Origin: Syntrophaceae bacterium UBA5764
GTDB taxonomy: Bacteria > Desulfobacterota > Syntrophia > Syntrophales > Smithellaceae
NCBI GenBank assembly: GCA_002418825.1
Contig: DIEW01000042.1
Coordinates: 5,527 to 66,576 of the forward strand
Reading direction: 5' to 3'
DNA: 61,050 nucleotides
Within the stretch, counting starts at the first letter, position 1. Every line of letters begins with the position of its first letter. Under the pieces are notes generated by a model, which saw only the letters and a program-made list of their open reading frames with translations, was not told the origin of the DNA and ran no database searches. Made by a program: the position numbers and the translations under genes. This document shows positions 25,514 to 34,170 of this stretch, in pieces.

Positions 25514-26647
25514 ATGGCAAAAATTGCGGTAGTGATACCAAAATACGGTCTGATCGGTGGCGCCGAACAATTTGTGGCCGAACTTACGGAAAAACTAGCC
25601 GTTAAAACGGGGCACGATTTCCTTGTGTGCGCCAACCGGTGGCAGACTTTGTCTTCAGCGGTAATTTTTCATAAAATCCCCATATTTTCTTTTCCCAAAT
25701 TTTTAACGACGCCGAGCTTTGCCTACTTCACACGCCACTACCTTGCCACCGATGTTTATGACCTTATCCACACACACGACCGCATTTTTTCCGCCGATAT
25801 TTTCACGCTTCACGGTATTCCCCACCGCTACTGGGTCCGCAATGTTCGTCAAAAAAAAATGAGCCTTTACGACATAACCACGGCTTGGATGGAAAAAAAA
25901 ATGGTCCTGGATGGCGGTTGCCGGAAGTTTATCGCCGTATCCGAATTAACTAAAGGCATATTTCTCGATGAATATCCCGCGGTACAGGAAAAAGTCTCCG
26001 TTATTCATCCCGGCGTGAACCTCAGCGATTACACAATTTCCGACCGTGAAGCCGTTCGCGTCAAGATAAGAGAGGCCTACGGGATAGGCCCGAACGAACC
26101 ACTGTTGGCCTTCGCTTCCATGAACTTTGAAATAAAAGGGCTTGACTTCATCATCAATGCTTTAGGAAAACTCAAGTCCCGCAAGTATTCCTTCCGTTTA
26201 TTAGTTGCCGGCAAAGGCAATACAAGCAAATATACCCGCCTAGCGCAGCAAGCGGGCGTTGCTGAAAATATTATTTTTACCGGCAAACTCGACAAAAGAG
26301 ACCTAATCCGGCATTATTTAGCCTCCGACATGTATATAATGCTTTCCGCATTCGATACTTTCGGCATGGTTGTGCTTGAGGCAATGGCCGCAGGTTTGCC
26401 GGTCATTATCAGCAGCAATGTAGGAGCCAAAGATCTCGTCAGAGAAAACGAAAACGGATTTGTCATCGCCGATACCTCGAACACCGAAATCATTGCTGAC
26501 AAAATTGAACGCCTGCTGGACAAAAACACACACCGGAGAATGTCACGTGCGGCTTCGGCCACAGCGTCCCAAAACACCTGGGATCATGTTGTGGAAAAAT
26601 ATGTGCAAATCTACAGAGAAGTTCTCCAAAACAAGCAGAAAAATTAG
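25514..26647 (+). CDS. Glycosyltransferase family 4
   Basis: A GT-B retaining glycosyltransferase of 377 residues. It begins AKIAVVIPKYGLIGGAEQFV, where the GGAE segment is the acceptor-side loop common in GT4 proteins. The C-terminal half has VIHPGVNLSDY, LLAFASMNFEIKG, LLVAGKGN and SAFDTFGMVVLEAMAAGLPVI, the EX7E nucleotide-sugar site. An earlier in-frame ATG at 25451 would add 21 residues that look unrelated. No convincing ribosome site is seen. It is divergent from the FkbM gene and followed on the same strand by an SGNH-like gene. GT4 members include WaaG-like glucosyl- and mannosyltransferases, so the sugar is not fixed. Confidence 0.88.
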   Translation: MAKIAVVIPKYGLIGGAEQFVAELTEKLAVKTGHDFLVCANRWQTLSSAVIFHKIPIFSFPKFLTTPSFAYFTRHYLATDVYDLIHTHDRIFSADIFTLHGIPHRYWVRNVRQKKMSLYDITTAWMEKKMVLDGGCRKFIAVSELTKGIFLDEYPAVQEKVSVIHPGVNLSDYTISDREAVRVKIREAYGIGPNEPLLAFASMNFEIKGLDFIINALGKLKSRKYSFRLLVAGKGNTSKYTRLAQQAGVAENIIFTGKLDKRDLIRHYLASDMYIMLSAFDTFGMVVLEAMAAGLPVIISSNVGAKDLVRENENGFVIADTSNTEIIADKIERLLDKNTHRRMSRAASATASQNTWDHVVEKYVQIYREVLQNKQKN

Positions 26648-26703
26648 CGGTCCGTCAGCATGTTTTACTTGATAATCAATCAACGAAGGGGAAAAGGTTT
26701 TAA

Positions 26704-27723
26704 ATGACTTTCTTGTGTATTCTGCTTTCCATAATCATTGTACTGATAATTTTAGAGCTGGCCATGCTTTTTTTTGTACGCCATCCCAATGTCCTGAGAA
26801 AATTATGGCGCAGACTGCAAAACAGCATGGGATATTTATACGTTCAGGGTGAAAGAAAAATTATGCACTTCAACGAAAGTGCCGGACAATACCATCCGGA
26901 ACTCAGTTATACATTCAAGCCGGGAAAATTTATTTTTACGGAAAGGGAGTTTAGCAATATTTATTTTATCAATTCTCTGGGTGTACGCGATACGGAAGAA
27001 GCTTTAACCGCACCGGAAATAGTTATTGTCGGCGATTCATTCGCGCTAGGATGGGGCGTGGATCAGGAAAAGACATTCGGCAAATTGCTCGAACAAAGGA
27101 CAGGGTTAAAAGTTCTCAACACGTCTGTTCCTTCCTACGGAACCGTCCGCGAAATGATTATGCTGGGGAAAGTCGACCGCACCAACCTTAAATGCTTAAT
27201 AATTCAGTACTGCGGAGACGATTATGACGAAAACCTTAAATTTTATCTGAACGGAAACAAACCGCAGACAATGAGAGAGGAAACCTTTCACAAATTAACC
27301 GATATACACAGCCGCCCCAAAAAATATTATTTTGGCAAATATATTATTATGAAAATTCAAAAAAGAATCAATGAGATGAGGTCGGCAAACAATGCACAGG
27401 AAAATAAAACGGCACTGGATGAAGTCGATTTGTTTTTGCATGTATTAAAACAAAACGAAAAGATTCTTTCTTCCGCCCCCATTATTGTACTCGATCTCGG
27501 AGGTAAAAACCGGACAAACTATTTTATTGATTCATTGAAACAAAAATCAGCAGATGCCGATAATCCACGATTCATCCGCGAGCTTGCCGTGTTAAAAGTA
27601 ATGGATTACCTCAAAGCAGAAGATTTTTACGTCCTTGATGATCATTTGAACGATCACGGGCATATTGTTGTCGCGGACTTACTTTACAAAACCTTAAAAG
27701 ACAAAAGAATTATTCGGTCATAA
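26704..27723 (+). CDS. Membrane-anchored SGNH-like protein
   Basis: A 339-residue protein of no assigned function. Residues 3-24 form one N-terminal membrane helix, with the rest predicted periplasmic. VIVGDSFALGWGV at about 109-121 is a Ser-containing GDS block I, and the C-terminal DDHLNDHGH carries a plausible catalytic Asp-His, the ends of an SGNH/GDSL hydrolase fold. Such proteins in polysaccharide loci act as O-acetyltransferases or esterases. AAGG with a good spacing precedes the ATG. It is placed between the GT4 and a large glycosyltransferase gene and probably decorates the polymer (inference). Confidence 0.65.
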   Translation: MTFLCILLSIIIVLIILELAMLFFVRHPNVLRKLWRRLQNSMGYLYVQGERKIMHFNESAGQYHPELSYTFKPGKFIFTEREFSNIYFINSLGVRDTEEALTAPEIVIVGDSFALGWGVDQEKTFGKLLEQRTGLKVLNTSVPSYGTVREMIMLGKVDRTNLKCLIIQYCGDDYDENLKFYLNGNKPQTMREETFHKLTDIHSRPKKYYFGKYIIMKIQKRINEMRSANNAQENKTALDEVDLFLHVLKQNEKILSSAPIIVLDLGGKNRTNYFIDSLKQKSADADNPRFIRELAVLKVMDYLKAEDFYVLDDHLNDHGHIVVADLLYKTLKDKRIIRS

Positions 27724-27751
27724 ATAAGCCAGAGATTAAATCAAGATATCC

Positions 27752-27780
27752 TTGACATGCCTGACCGAAATTTTTATACT
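27752..27780 (+). promoter_or_regulatory. Strong sigma70-like promoter before the two-domain glycosyltransferase
   Basis: TTGACA and TATACT with a 17-nt spacer in the 140-nt gap after the SGNH-like gene, about 84 nt ahead of the ATG at 27864. Confidence 0.7.
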
Positions 27781-27863
27781 CGTGTTTAAATTATGGTTTT
27801 TTAAAACAATATCAATATGATAAACATTCACAAAGAATTATTGTTTCTGCAGGCGCTGCATCC

Positions 27864-29666
27864 ATGATTTTTGACGTCATTATTCCCACATTCCACCGAT
27901 ATGAACTGCTGACCGAGGCTCTGGAAAGCGTTAAAAACCAGACCTATTCTAACTGGCACTGCTGGATTGCTGAAGATGGCTCGACGGGTAAAACCCGTTC
28001 CGCTATTGAGCCTTTTTTAAAGGACAAACGATTCCATTACCTTCCAGGAGAGCATGCCGGGACACCGGCAGCGCCGCGTAACAGAGCGCTTAAAGCGGGT
28101 AGCGCTCCTTATATAGCTTTTCTTGACGATGACGATATATGGCTTCCAGAAAAATTGCAGCAGCAAGCCGAATTCATAGAAAATCATCCCCGGTGCATTC
28201 TCCTCGGCAGCAACGCTTTCATCATGGAAGAGAATCAGGATTACCGGAAAGATTCTCTGTCGATCTATTTCCAGAAAGCACCGTTCGGGAAAGTACCCTA
28301 TAGGAAGATTGTCCAGGATGATTATTTCATCAACTCTTCGGCTGTTATTAAGCGCTCCGTTCTGAAGTACGCGGGCTATCAGAATGAAACTCTACACAAG
28401 GGGCCGGATGGAGAAGACCATGACCTCTGGCTCAGAATCGGACTTTTTGGAGAAATGTGGTTGATGGAGTCTCCTCTGATTATTTACAGATACGTTCCTT
28501 CCAAAAACGCTTCTACTGAATCCGCTTTGGACAAAAGACGGGAAGCTTACAAATCAAGATTTAAAATATACCAATCGGCCTTGGACGGCGTTGGAGATGT
28601 GCCCAGTCCGCTTCATTACCCGGAACACGACCGGCAGGAACATTTATGCAGGCGTGAAAAATATTTCTACGCTGCCGGGCCCCGCTTTCTGGGAAGACTT
28701 CGGCACAATATCTTCTCCCGCCTTGCCGATATCTTCTCCTTGCCGTCAACAAAACAAGAACAACAAAACAAAGCAATTTATGCCTATGAGAAATGTAAAT
28801 CCCGCTGGAACAAAATAGACAACCCTTGCGGCATCGAGTGCATCGTTTTCTCCAAAGACAGGGCATTGCAACTTCACGGCCTGCTGTCAACATTCAGGCA
28901 AAAAGTCATTCCCTGTGTGCCCATCTACGTGCTTTATCTGGCCTCCTCGTCATTGCATCAAAAGGCATATGACGACGTGAAAGAGATATTCACAAATCAG
29001 GGTGTCCGCTTCATTCAACAAAAAAATAATCGTTCATTCAAGCAGGATCTGATGGAAATTATTTTCTCTCTGACCGGTGATATTCTTTTTTTCCTGGTTG
29101 ATGATATCCTCTTCACGGAATCGGTCGATCTTAACGATATTTTAAAACTCGACCTTGACGAATTTGTGCCCAGCTTACGCATGGGGGAAAATATTGCCAG
29201 ATGTTACGTTCTGCAGAAACCTCAAAAAATGCCTCTTTTTTTGAATCACGAAGCAGCCGAGGGGGACAAAATTGTCTGGCAATGGAGTGCCGGAGAGATG
29301 GACTGGAATTACCCTTTGTCCGTTGACGGGCATTTTTTCGCCAGGAGGGAAATGACAGCGATGGCAGCGCTCATTTCCTTTGATGCGCCAAATTCATTTG
29401 AAAATCAGCTCCAGATATTTCGGCCATGGTTTCTCAACCGTTACGGTATCGGATATAAAAAATCGAAAATTATGAATATCCCCTGCAACCGTGTTCAAAC
29501 AGAGGTGAACAACCTCTCCGGAAATATTGATGCCGCCGAAATGCTCGCGCAATGGCAACAAGGATATCAGATCGATTACAAAAAATTGTTCGGTATGATA
29601 AATGAAAGCGTTCACCAAGAAATTGTGTTGCCTCTTACTCTGAGACAACGCATAGAACAAAAATAA
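27864..29666 (+). CDS. Two-domain glycosyltransferase (GT2 plus second GT-A-like domain)
   Basis: A 600-residue protein, about twice a normal GT2. Residues 1 to about 235 are a canonical GT2 domain: FDVIIPTFHRYELL, AEDGSTGKT, AAPRNRALKAGSAPYIAFLDDDDIW and a late HKGPDGEDHDLWLR acceptor block. After a linker of about 75 residues, residues 315 to about 560 look like a second GT-A-type fold: IECIVFSKDRALQLHGLLSTF, a FLVDDILF segment that may be its DxD-like site, then WQWSAGEMDW. I do not recognise the family of the second half. A bifunctional enzyme adding two successive sugars is an inference. There is only a weak ribosome site (CAGG) before the ATG. Confidence 0.8.
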   Translation: MIFDVIIPTFHRYELLTEALESVKNQTYSNWHCWIAEDGSTGKTRSAIEPFLKDKRFHYLPGEHAGTPAAPRNRALKAGSAPYIAFLDDDDIWLPEKLQQQAEFIENHPRCILLGSNAFIMEENQDYRKDSLSIYFQKAPFGKVPYRKIVQDDYFINSSAVIKRSVLKYAGYQNETLHKGPDGEDHDLWLRIGLFGEMWLMESPLIIYRYVPSKNASTESALDKRREAYKSRFKIYQSALDGVGDVPSPLHYPEHDRQEHLCRREKYFYAAGPRFLGRLRHNIFSRLADIFSLPSTKQEQQNKAIYAYEKCKSRWNKIDNPCGIECIVFSKDRALQLHGLLSTFRQKVIPCVPIYVLYLASSSLHQKAYDDVKEIFTNQGVRFIQQKNNRSFKQDLMEIIFSLTGDILFFLVDDILFTESVDLNDILKLDLDEFVPSLRMGENIARCYVLQKPQKMPLFLNHEAAEGDKIVWQWSAGEMDWNYPLSVDGHFFARREMTAMAALISFDAPNSFENQLQIFRPWFLNRYGIGYKKSKIMNIPCNRVQTEVNNLSGNIDAAEMLAQWQQGYQIDYKKLFGMINESVHQEIVLPLTLRQRIEQK

Positions 29667-29781
29667 AAGTTATGGTATTTTTAACCAAACCCAGATTTCC
29701 GCGTTGTGGGCATGAGACTTGCTCAGCTTTCGACTGCCTCGGCGAGGGTTTAATTTTGATTAAGGAAAACAATCATTAGTG

Positions 29782-30768
29782 ATGCTTGATGTAAAACTAT
29801 CTGTACCTTTTTTGTCAATTACACGCCAAACCCCAGGTCAAAAAGGGTTCTGGAATGATTGTCGTTTTTTTTGCAATATCAATGTGAAACGCTGCGACTA
29901 CTGGTTTGTGCTCGAGGGCCTCTATGATAAGAAAAAGGAAACAACAATCTGCCCGAAAGAAAATGTGGTTTTTATTACCGGAGAACCACCCACGCTAAAA
30001 ACTTACAGCAGAGAATTTTTACATCAGTTCGCCGCTGTGATTACTTGCCACAAAGATATCGATCACCCCAAGCCAATTTTCCAGCAGTCGGGGATGCCCT
30101 GGCATATAGGCAGAAGACAAAAAAACCATTTAAACATTGAATTTTCAAAAAATTATGACAAACTCAAAGAGATGGCAACTATCCCCAAAACAAAACTGTT
30201 GTCCGTTATTTCCTCCTCGAAAGTGATGAGCGAGGGGCACCGTAAAAGATATGAGTTCGCCCTGCGTCTAAAAGACCATTTCGGGCACAAAATCGACCTG
30301 TTCGGAAGAGGGCTCAATGAAATCGAAGACAAATGGGATGCCCTTGCCGATTATAAATATCATGTGGCTTTGGAAAACAGCGCGGTTGATGATTACTGGA
30401 CGGAAAAACTCGCCGATGCTTTCCTGGCGGGATGTCATCCCCTTTACTACGGCTGCCCGAATATTAACCGATATTTTGCTCCGGCTTCTCTGACCCCGAT
30501 CGATCTAAACTACCCGGAAAGAGCCATCTCCGTTATTGAGGAGTGCCTCGCCCAAAACAGGTTCGAAAGCTCAAAAGATTTAATTTGGGAATCCCGAACA
30601 AGAGTATTGGACCGCTATAACCTCTTCGCTTTGATTGCTGAATACATCGCAGCGGACAGAAAAAATGCTGCCGAATCATCGCGTTCTTATGTAAAAGTAA
30701 CCATCAGAAAAGAGGCTTCAGCGTCAAATTTATTTTACCAATTCAAGAAAAACATTCTATCGCGTTGA
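29782..30768 (+). CDS. Glycosyltransferase family 10 (fucosyltransferase-type)
   Basis: A GT-B enzyme of the alpha-1,3/1,4-fucosyltransferase family. The C-terminal signature is clear: YKYHVALENSAVDDYWTEKL followed by DAFLAGCHPLYYGCPNINRYF and DLNYP, matching the ENS...EKL...GCxPLYYG block of GT10, which binds GDP-fucose. The N-terminal part includes FITGEPPTLKTYS and VITCHKDIDHP, in line with the family. I prefer the ATG at 29782 to the GTG just before it; AAGGAAAAC lies upstream. Its 3' end overlaps the convergent SGNH-like gene by 12 nt. A GDP-L-fucose or related deoxyhexose donor is expected from the family; no GDP-fucose biosynthesis genes are in the window. Confidence 0.85.
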   Translation: MLDVKLSVPFLSITRQTPGQKGFWNDCRFFCNINVKRCDYWFVLEGLYDKKKETTICPKENVVFITGEPPTLKTYSREFLHQFAAVITCHKDIDHPKPIFQQSGMPWHIGRRQKNHLNIEFSKNYDKLKEMATIPKTKLLSVISSSKVMSEGHRKRYEFALRLKDHFGHKIDLFGRGLNEIEDKWDALADYKYHVALENSAVDDYWTEKLADAFLAGCHPLYYGCPNINRYFAPASLTPIDLNYPERAISVIEECLAQNRFESSKDLIWESRTRVLDRYNLFALIAEYIAADRKNAAESSRSYVKVTIRKEASASNLFYQFKKNILSR

Positions 30769-31713
30769 TTCGTCGTAGCAGTAATCCTTAATAATCTCAT
30801 TTAAAAACGCTTTTCCGGTAGCGTTATTGTAGTGGTAAGGATCACCACGGTAAAAGCCTTCTCTTGCCGAATATTTACTGCTAGAAAAATCATATATATT
30901 CGGGAAAATAGTTTTCATCTCCTTCTGCCATTTCACGAATAACTCGTAAGCTTCAAGTTGCCGAAGAGCAATAAGCACATCGGAATTTTTCGGATTTATA
31001 AAAACAGCATAGGGAATATTTTTCTCCTCAAGCAATTCTTTGATTTTCCGGACATAGTCCATTCGCCGATCGGAAAAGGAAATCTTATCATAATGGTGCT
31101 TTACCAATCCTTTGAGAATATCATTATATTGTTTTTCGTATTGCTGCGGATCGTCCGACAAAGACTTTTGTGCGTCCCCGGGATAGATGAACTGACCGTT
31201 TTCTTTCATGCAATGTGACACTTCTCCTTTGTACCACTTTTCCACTGTTTTCCAGGAAAGCTTCAAAATATTCGCGCCCAGCAAATATTCCGCCACACTG
31301 TAGGTTACATCGTCCCAGTCAGTTATATTTACAAAAGGAAATTGTCGTTCATTGAACATGTAAAAATCAAATCCAATGAGTACCAGTTTTTCGTCGCGCA
31401 GGTATTTTTTAAGATAAAAAAATATTTCTTCGGGGACCGTTGCGCGCAGGGAGGCATTGTAGAACCGGTAACAGGAAAGAGCATCAGGGTCAATATAGCC
31501 TGTTTTGCTCGAACCAATAATAACAGCTTGATGAACATACTTCAATATGGCGTCTTTTGCCTGACGCTCGTCACAAAAATAAATTCCTGTTTTGTTATTG
31601 CCCATCAAGTTATAGGGGTCCACAATATAATTAAAAAAGGCGGCAAGAAGCAGGAATACTGAAATAATTATGACAGAAGTTTTAAAGTATTTATTATAAT
31701 TAAATTGCGGCAT
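30757..31713 (-). CDS. SGNH-like periplasmic protein, partner of the MBOAT acyltransferase
   Basis: A 318-residue protein with one N-terminal membrane helix (SVIIISVFLLLAAFFNYIV, about 13-31) and a periplasmic remainder. VIIGSSKTGYIDPDAL at about 64-79 looks like a DltD/AlgX-type block I (GSS), and the C-terminal YRGDPYHYNNATGKAFL supplies an Asp-x-x-His that would complete an SGNH site. Genes of this kind usually follow an MBOAT gene and pass the acetyl group to the polysaccharide. It begins 3 nt after the MBOAT stop. The exact substrate is unknown. Confidence 0.72.
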   Translation of the reverse strand: MPQFNYNKYFKTSVIIISVFLLLAAFFNYIVDPYNLMGNNKTGIYFCDERQAKDAILKYVHQAVIIGSSKTGYIDPDALSCYRFYNASLRATVPEEIFFYLKKYLRDEKLVLIGFDFYMFNERQFPFVNITDWDDVTYSVAEYLLGANILKLSWKTVEKWYKGEVSHCMKENGQFIYPGDAQKSLSDDPQQYEKQYNDILKGLVKHHYDKISFSDRRMDYVRKIKELLEEKNIPYAVFINPKNSDVLIALRQLEAYELFVKWQKEMKTIFPNIYDFSSSKYSAREGFYRGDPYHYNNATGKAFLNEIIKDYCYDESTR

Positions 31714-31716
31714 AGT

Positions 31717-33264
31717 TTAAAACTGAAAATAAATAAATTCACTTGCTCTGCTCAAAAAAAGAATGGAGACAAGAGCGCATATAACACAAACCGCCGCCCA
31801 AAAATACGACGGTTTCCAGGTAAACCATCTCGACGGTTTGGGCAATTCTTTTTCCTTGGCCATAATGTTCAAGTAGGGCACATAACTGCCCATCATCTGT
31901 TGAACATTAGGAGCAAACCAAACAATCAAAAGGGCAACAGCAATGTACACCACCTCATTGCTTCCCTGGAAAAAGTGCATGTGGTGGAAGCTCACCCCCC
32001 ACTGTTCAAGTTGAGTTGCCAAGGGGGAAAATTTGATCAAATATTTTTCCGGCAAGGCGAAACCGTTCAGGCCGGCCATAGACTTAATAATATTGAACGC
32101 GGTGGTGGTGTTGTCAGCCCTAAAAAAAACCCAAGCCACAGTAACGGCAACGAAAGTAATGGCTCCCGAAAGCAACCGCGTCGCCCATCCACCCTGGCTG
32201 CGATAGCCGAACCGTTTTTTGAGTTTGAGCCATAAATGGTTAATGACTAGGAAAACACCATGTAAGCCGCCCCATAGAACAAACGTCCATGAGGCGCCAT
32301 GCCACAACCCCCCCAGCAGCATCGTAACCATGATGTTTATAAAACGCCTGGCCTCACCTTTGCGGTTGCCACCTAGCGGAATATAAAGATAGTCCCGTAA
32401 AAAACGGGAAAGCGAAATATGCCAACGGCGCCAAAAATCAATGATGTTTAAGGACTTGTAAGGCGAATGAAAATTCAGCGGTATGCGGATACCAAAAAGA
32501 TAAGCCAAACCAATAGCCATGTCGGAATAACCTGAAAAGTCAAAATAAATTTGCAGGGTATAAGCCAGCGCTCCTTCCCATGCCTCCAGAAAAGAGAGCA
32601 CGTACTGATGCGCCGCCGCGTCAAACACAGGCGTGGCATAACGGGCTAAGTTGTCTGCAATAATTACCTTTTTGAAAAGACCAAAAAAGAAAGTGGTCAT
32701 GCCCACCGATACCGTCTGCGGGTTGAAATGAAATATTTCTTTTTGCACAAACTGCGGCATCATTTCCCGGTGGTAAACAATCGGACCTTGAATAAGCCGG
32801 GGAAAGAAAGTGACAAAGAGACAATAATTCAGAAAATTCTGTTCCAGACTTTTACCATGATAAACGTCAACCAGATATGAAATTTGCTGAAAGGTAAAAA
32901 ACGAAACGGCCAGGGGAAGAACTATCGGGGCCAAATTAAACTGAAAACCGGTCAGGAATAAAATGTTATCGGCAAAAAAATTGGCGTACTTGAAATAGCC
33001 CAGAAGACCCAGGTTGACCATAACTCCTATAGCCAGAAGTACCTTGGAGCCCCGGCTTACGACTATACCCCAATAGTAATTAAATAAAATCGAACCAATG
33101 ATGATAATAAGGCAAACAGGGTTCCACCAGCCATAAAAAACGAGGGAAACAACCACCAGCCACGCTATTGCCCAAGGATATCGGCCGGAACGGCCAATGA
33201 GAAAAAATCCCATCAGCGCAATCGGCAAAAAAACCAAAATAAAAACATGAGAATTAAACAGCAT
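31717..33264 (-). CDS. MBOAT family membrane O-acyltransferase (AlgI-like)
   Basis: A 515-residue polytopic protein of the AlgI/DltB/PatA group. It has the N-terminal FNSHVFILVFLPIALMGFF, VSFFTFQQISYLVDVY, FPRLIQGPIVYH, the SRFLRDYLYIPLGGNRKG loop and the LLGGLWHGASWTFVLWGGLHG block with the catalytic His. These proteins move acetyl groups across the inner membrane to periplasmic acceptors, normally with an SGNH partner. That partner is the next gene. A tentative minus-strand promoter (TTGATG then TATACT, 18-nt spacer) lies at about 33331-33360. Confidence 0.93.
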   Translation of the reverse strand: MLFNSHVFILVFLPIALMGFFLIGRSGRYPWAIAWLVVVSLVFYGWWNPVCLIIIIGSILFNYYWGIVVSRGSKVLLAIGVMVNLGLLGYFKYANFFADNILFLTGFQFNLAPIVLPLAVSFFTFQQISYLVDVYHGKSLEQNFLNYCLFVTFFPRLIQGPIVYHREMMPQFVQKEIFHFNPQTVSVGMTTFFFGLFKKVIIADNLARYATPVFDAAAHQYVLSFLEAWEGALAYTLQIYFDFSGYSDMAIGLAYLFGIRIPLNFHSPYKSLNIIDFWRRWHISLSRFLRDYLYIPLGGNRKGEARRFINIMVTMLLGGLWHGASWTFVLWGGLHGVFLVINHLWLKLKKRFGYRSQGGWATRLLSGAITFVAVTVAWVFFRADNTTTAFNIIKSMAGLNGFALPEKYLIKFSPLATQLEQWGVSFHHMHFFQGSNEVVYIAVALLIVWFAPNVQQMMGSYVPYLNIMAKEKELPKPSRWFTWKPSYFWAAVCVICALVSILFLSRASEFIYFQF

Positions 33265-33361
33265 ATAAAGTTATATATCCCGAGAAATGGCGTCAGTTTT
33301 TTTCCGGTTAATTTGTCACCGCCACACTGATAGTATATACTCTTAAAAACGTTGTCATCAA

Positions 33362-34162
33362 TTAGCTGTTTCCCATCATCTTTTTTATTTCGGCAGCATA
33401 AAGACGGCCAACTATCTTACCGCCGAATTCAGTATAGTGGCTGGGTGGCAAACCTGGCTCTTCTTTCTGAATGATTCTTTTTTGACGATAATTTTTAAGG
33501 ATAACGGAAGGGTCAAAAAAGGGAATCTCTTTTTCTCGTGTGATAGTCCGGAGAAGCTGAATCAGCTCGCTCCGTCTTTCCAGAACGACCGGTTTCGGCC
33601 CGGTTATCTGCCGTTGCGGGATGGATGATCTAAAAGAAAAAAAACAGCGAAGAGGCCCTAATCTTTCTGAGGCGTCACCGTTTATGGCGGCATTTATGTG
33701 CGATACGATGAGAACTTTTCTCGGCTGTACGAAACGAACAATCTTATCAATATCATTGGATATTTCTTCGGCTTGCTGATATTCCACTTTCGTGTCCCGC
33801 AAAACCGGCGTTGGACTTTCCAGATAAAAATGAAATCGTTTGTCCACAGCCAAATGATGCAGATAATATCCCTGATAAAGATATTTTGTCATCGAAGAAA
33901 TTTCGATTACAAACAGGTCGGCTTCATCGAATTGTTCCAAAAATTTGTCGGAATATTCCACAGGCCGGCGATTGATAATCGAAGTACGAAAGCAGACACG
34001 ATTAACAGGATCGGGAATCTTAACTTGTTTGGTAATGAAACGTAGAAGCTGCAAAATCTCTTTCGTTGAATGAACAAAGGAAATAGCGTCATCAAAATCG
34101 GTGCAGCTGTAGTGTTTTCTGATAAATGACACTCTGCATGTCCCAAGCAAAGCAACTTTCAT
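33362..34162 (-). CDS. Uncharacterised SGNH/WcbI-like protein
   Basis: A 266-residue soluble protein that I do not confidently recognise. It opens with KVALLGTCRVSFIRKHY, where the GTCR resembles the block I of WcbI and GSCFA-type SGNH relatives (GNCQ, GSCFA). A middle stretch KVLIVSHINAAINGDA and a C-terminal PPSHYTEFGGKIVGRLY, with His near the expected catalytic spot, support an alpha/beta hydrolase-like fold. No signal peptide or membrane helix is seen, suggesting a cytosolic protein. It is 8 nt downstream of the FkbM gene and in the same direction. It may modify a lipid- or sugar-linked precursor (inference). Confidence 0.6.
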   Translation of the reverse strand: MKVALLGTCRVSFIRKHYSCTDFDDAISFVHSTKEILQLLRFITKQVKIPDPVNRVCFRTSIINRRPVEYSDKFLEQFDEADLFVIEISSMTKYLYQGYYLHHLAVDKRFHFYLESPTPVLRDTKVEYQQAEEISNDIDKIVRFVQPRKVLIVSHINAAINGDASERLGPLRCFFSFRSSIPQRQITGPKPVVLERRSELIQLLRTITREKEIPFFDPSVILKNYRQKRIIQKEEPGLPPSHYTEFGGKIVGRLYAAEIKKMMGNS

Positions 34163-34170
34163 AATTATCT

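Noticed and set aside
31705..32235. 176-codon plus-strand frame
   Set aside because: Antisense to the MBOAT gene, which has all its key motifs.
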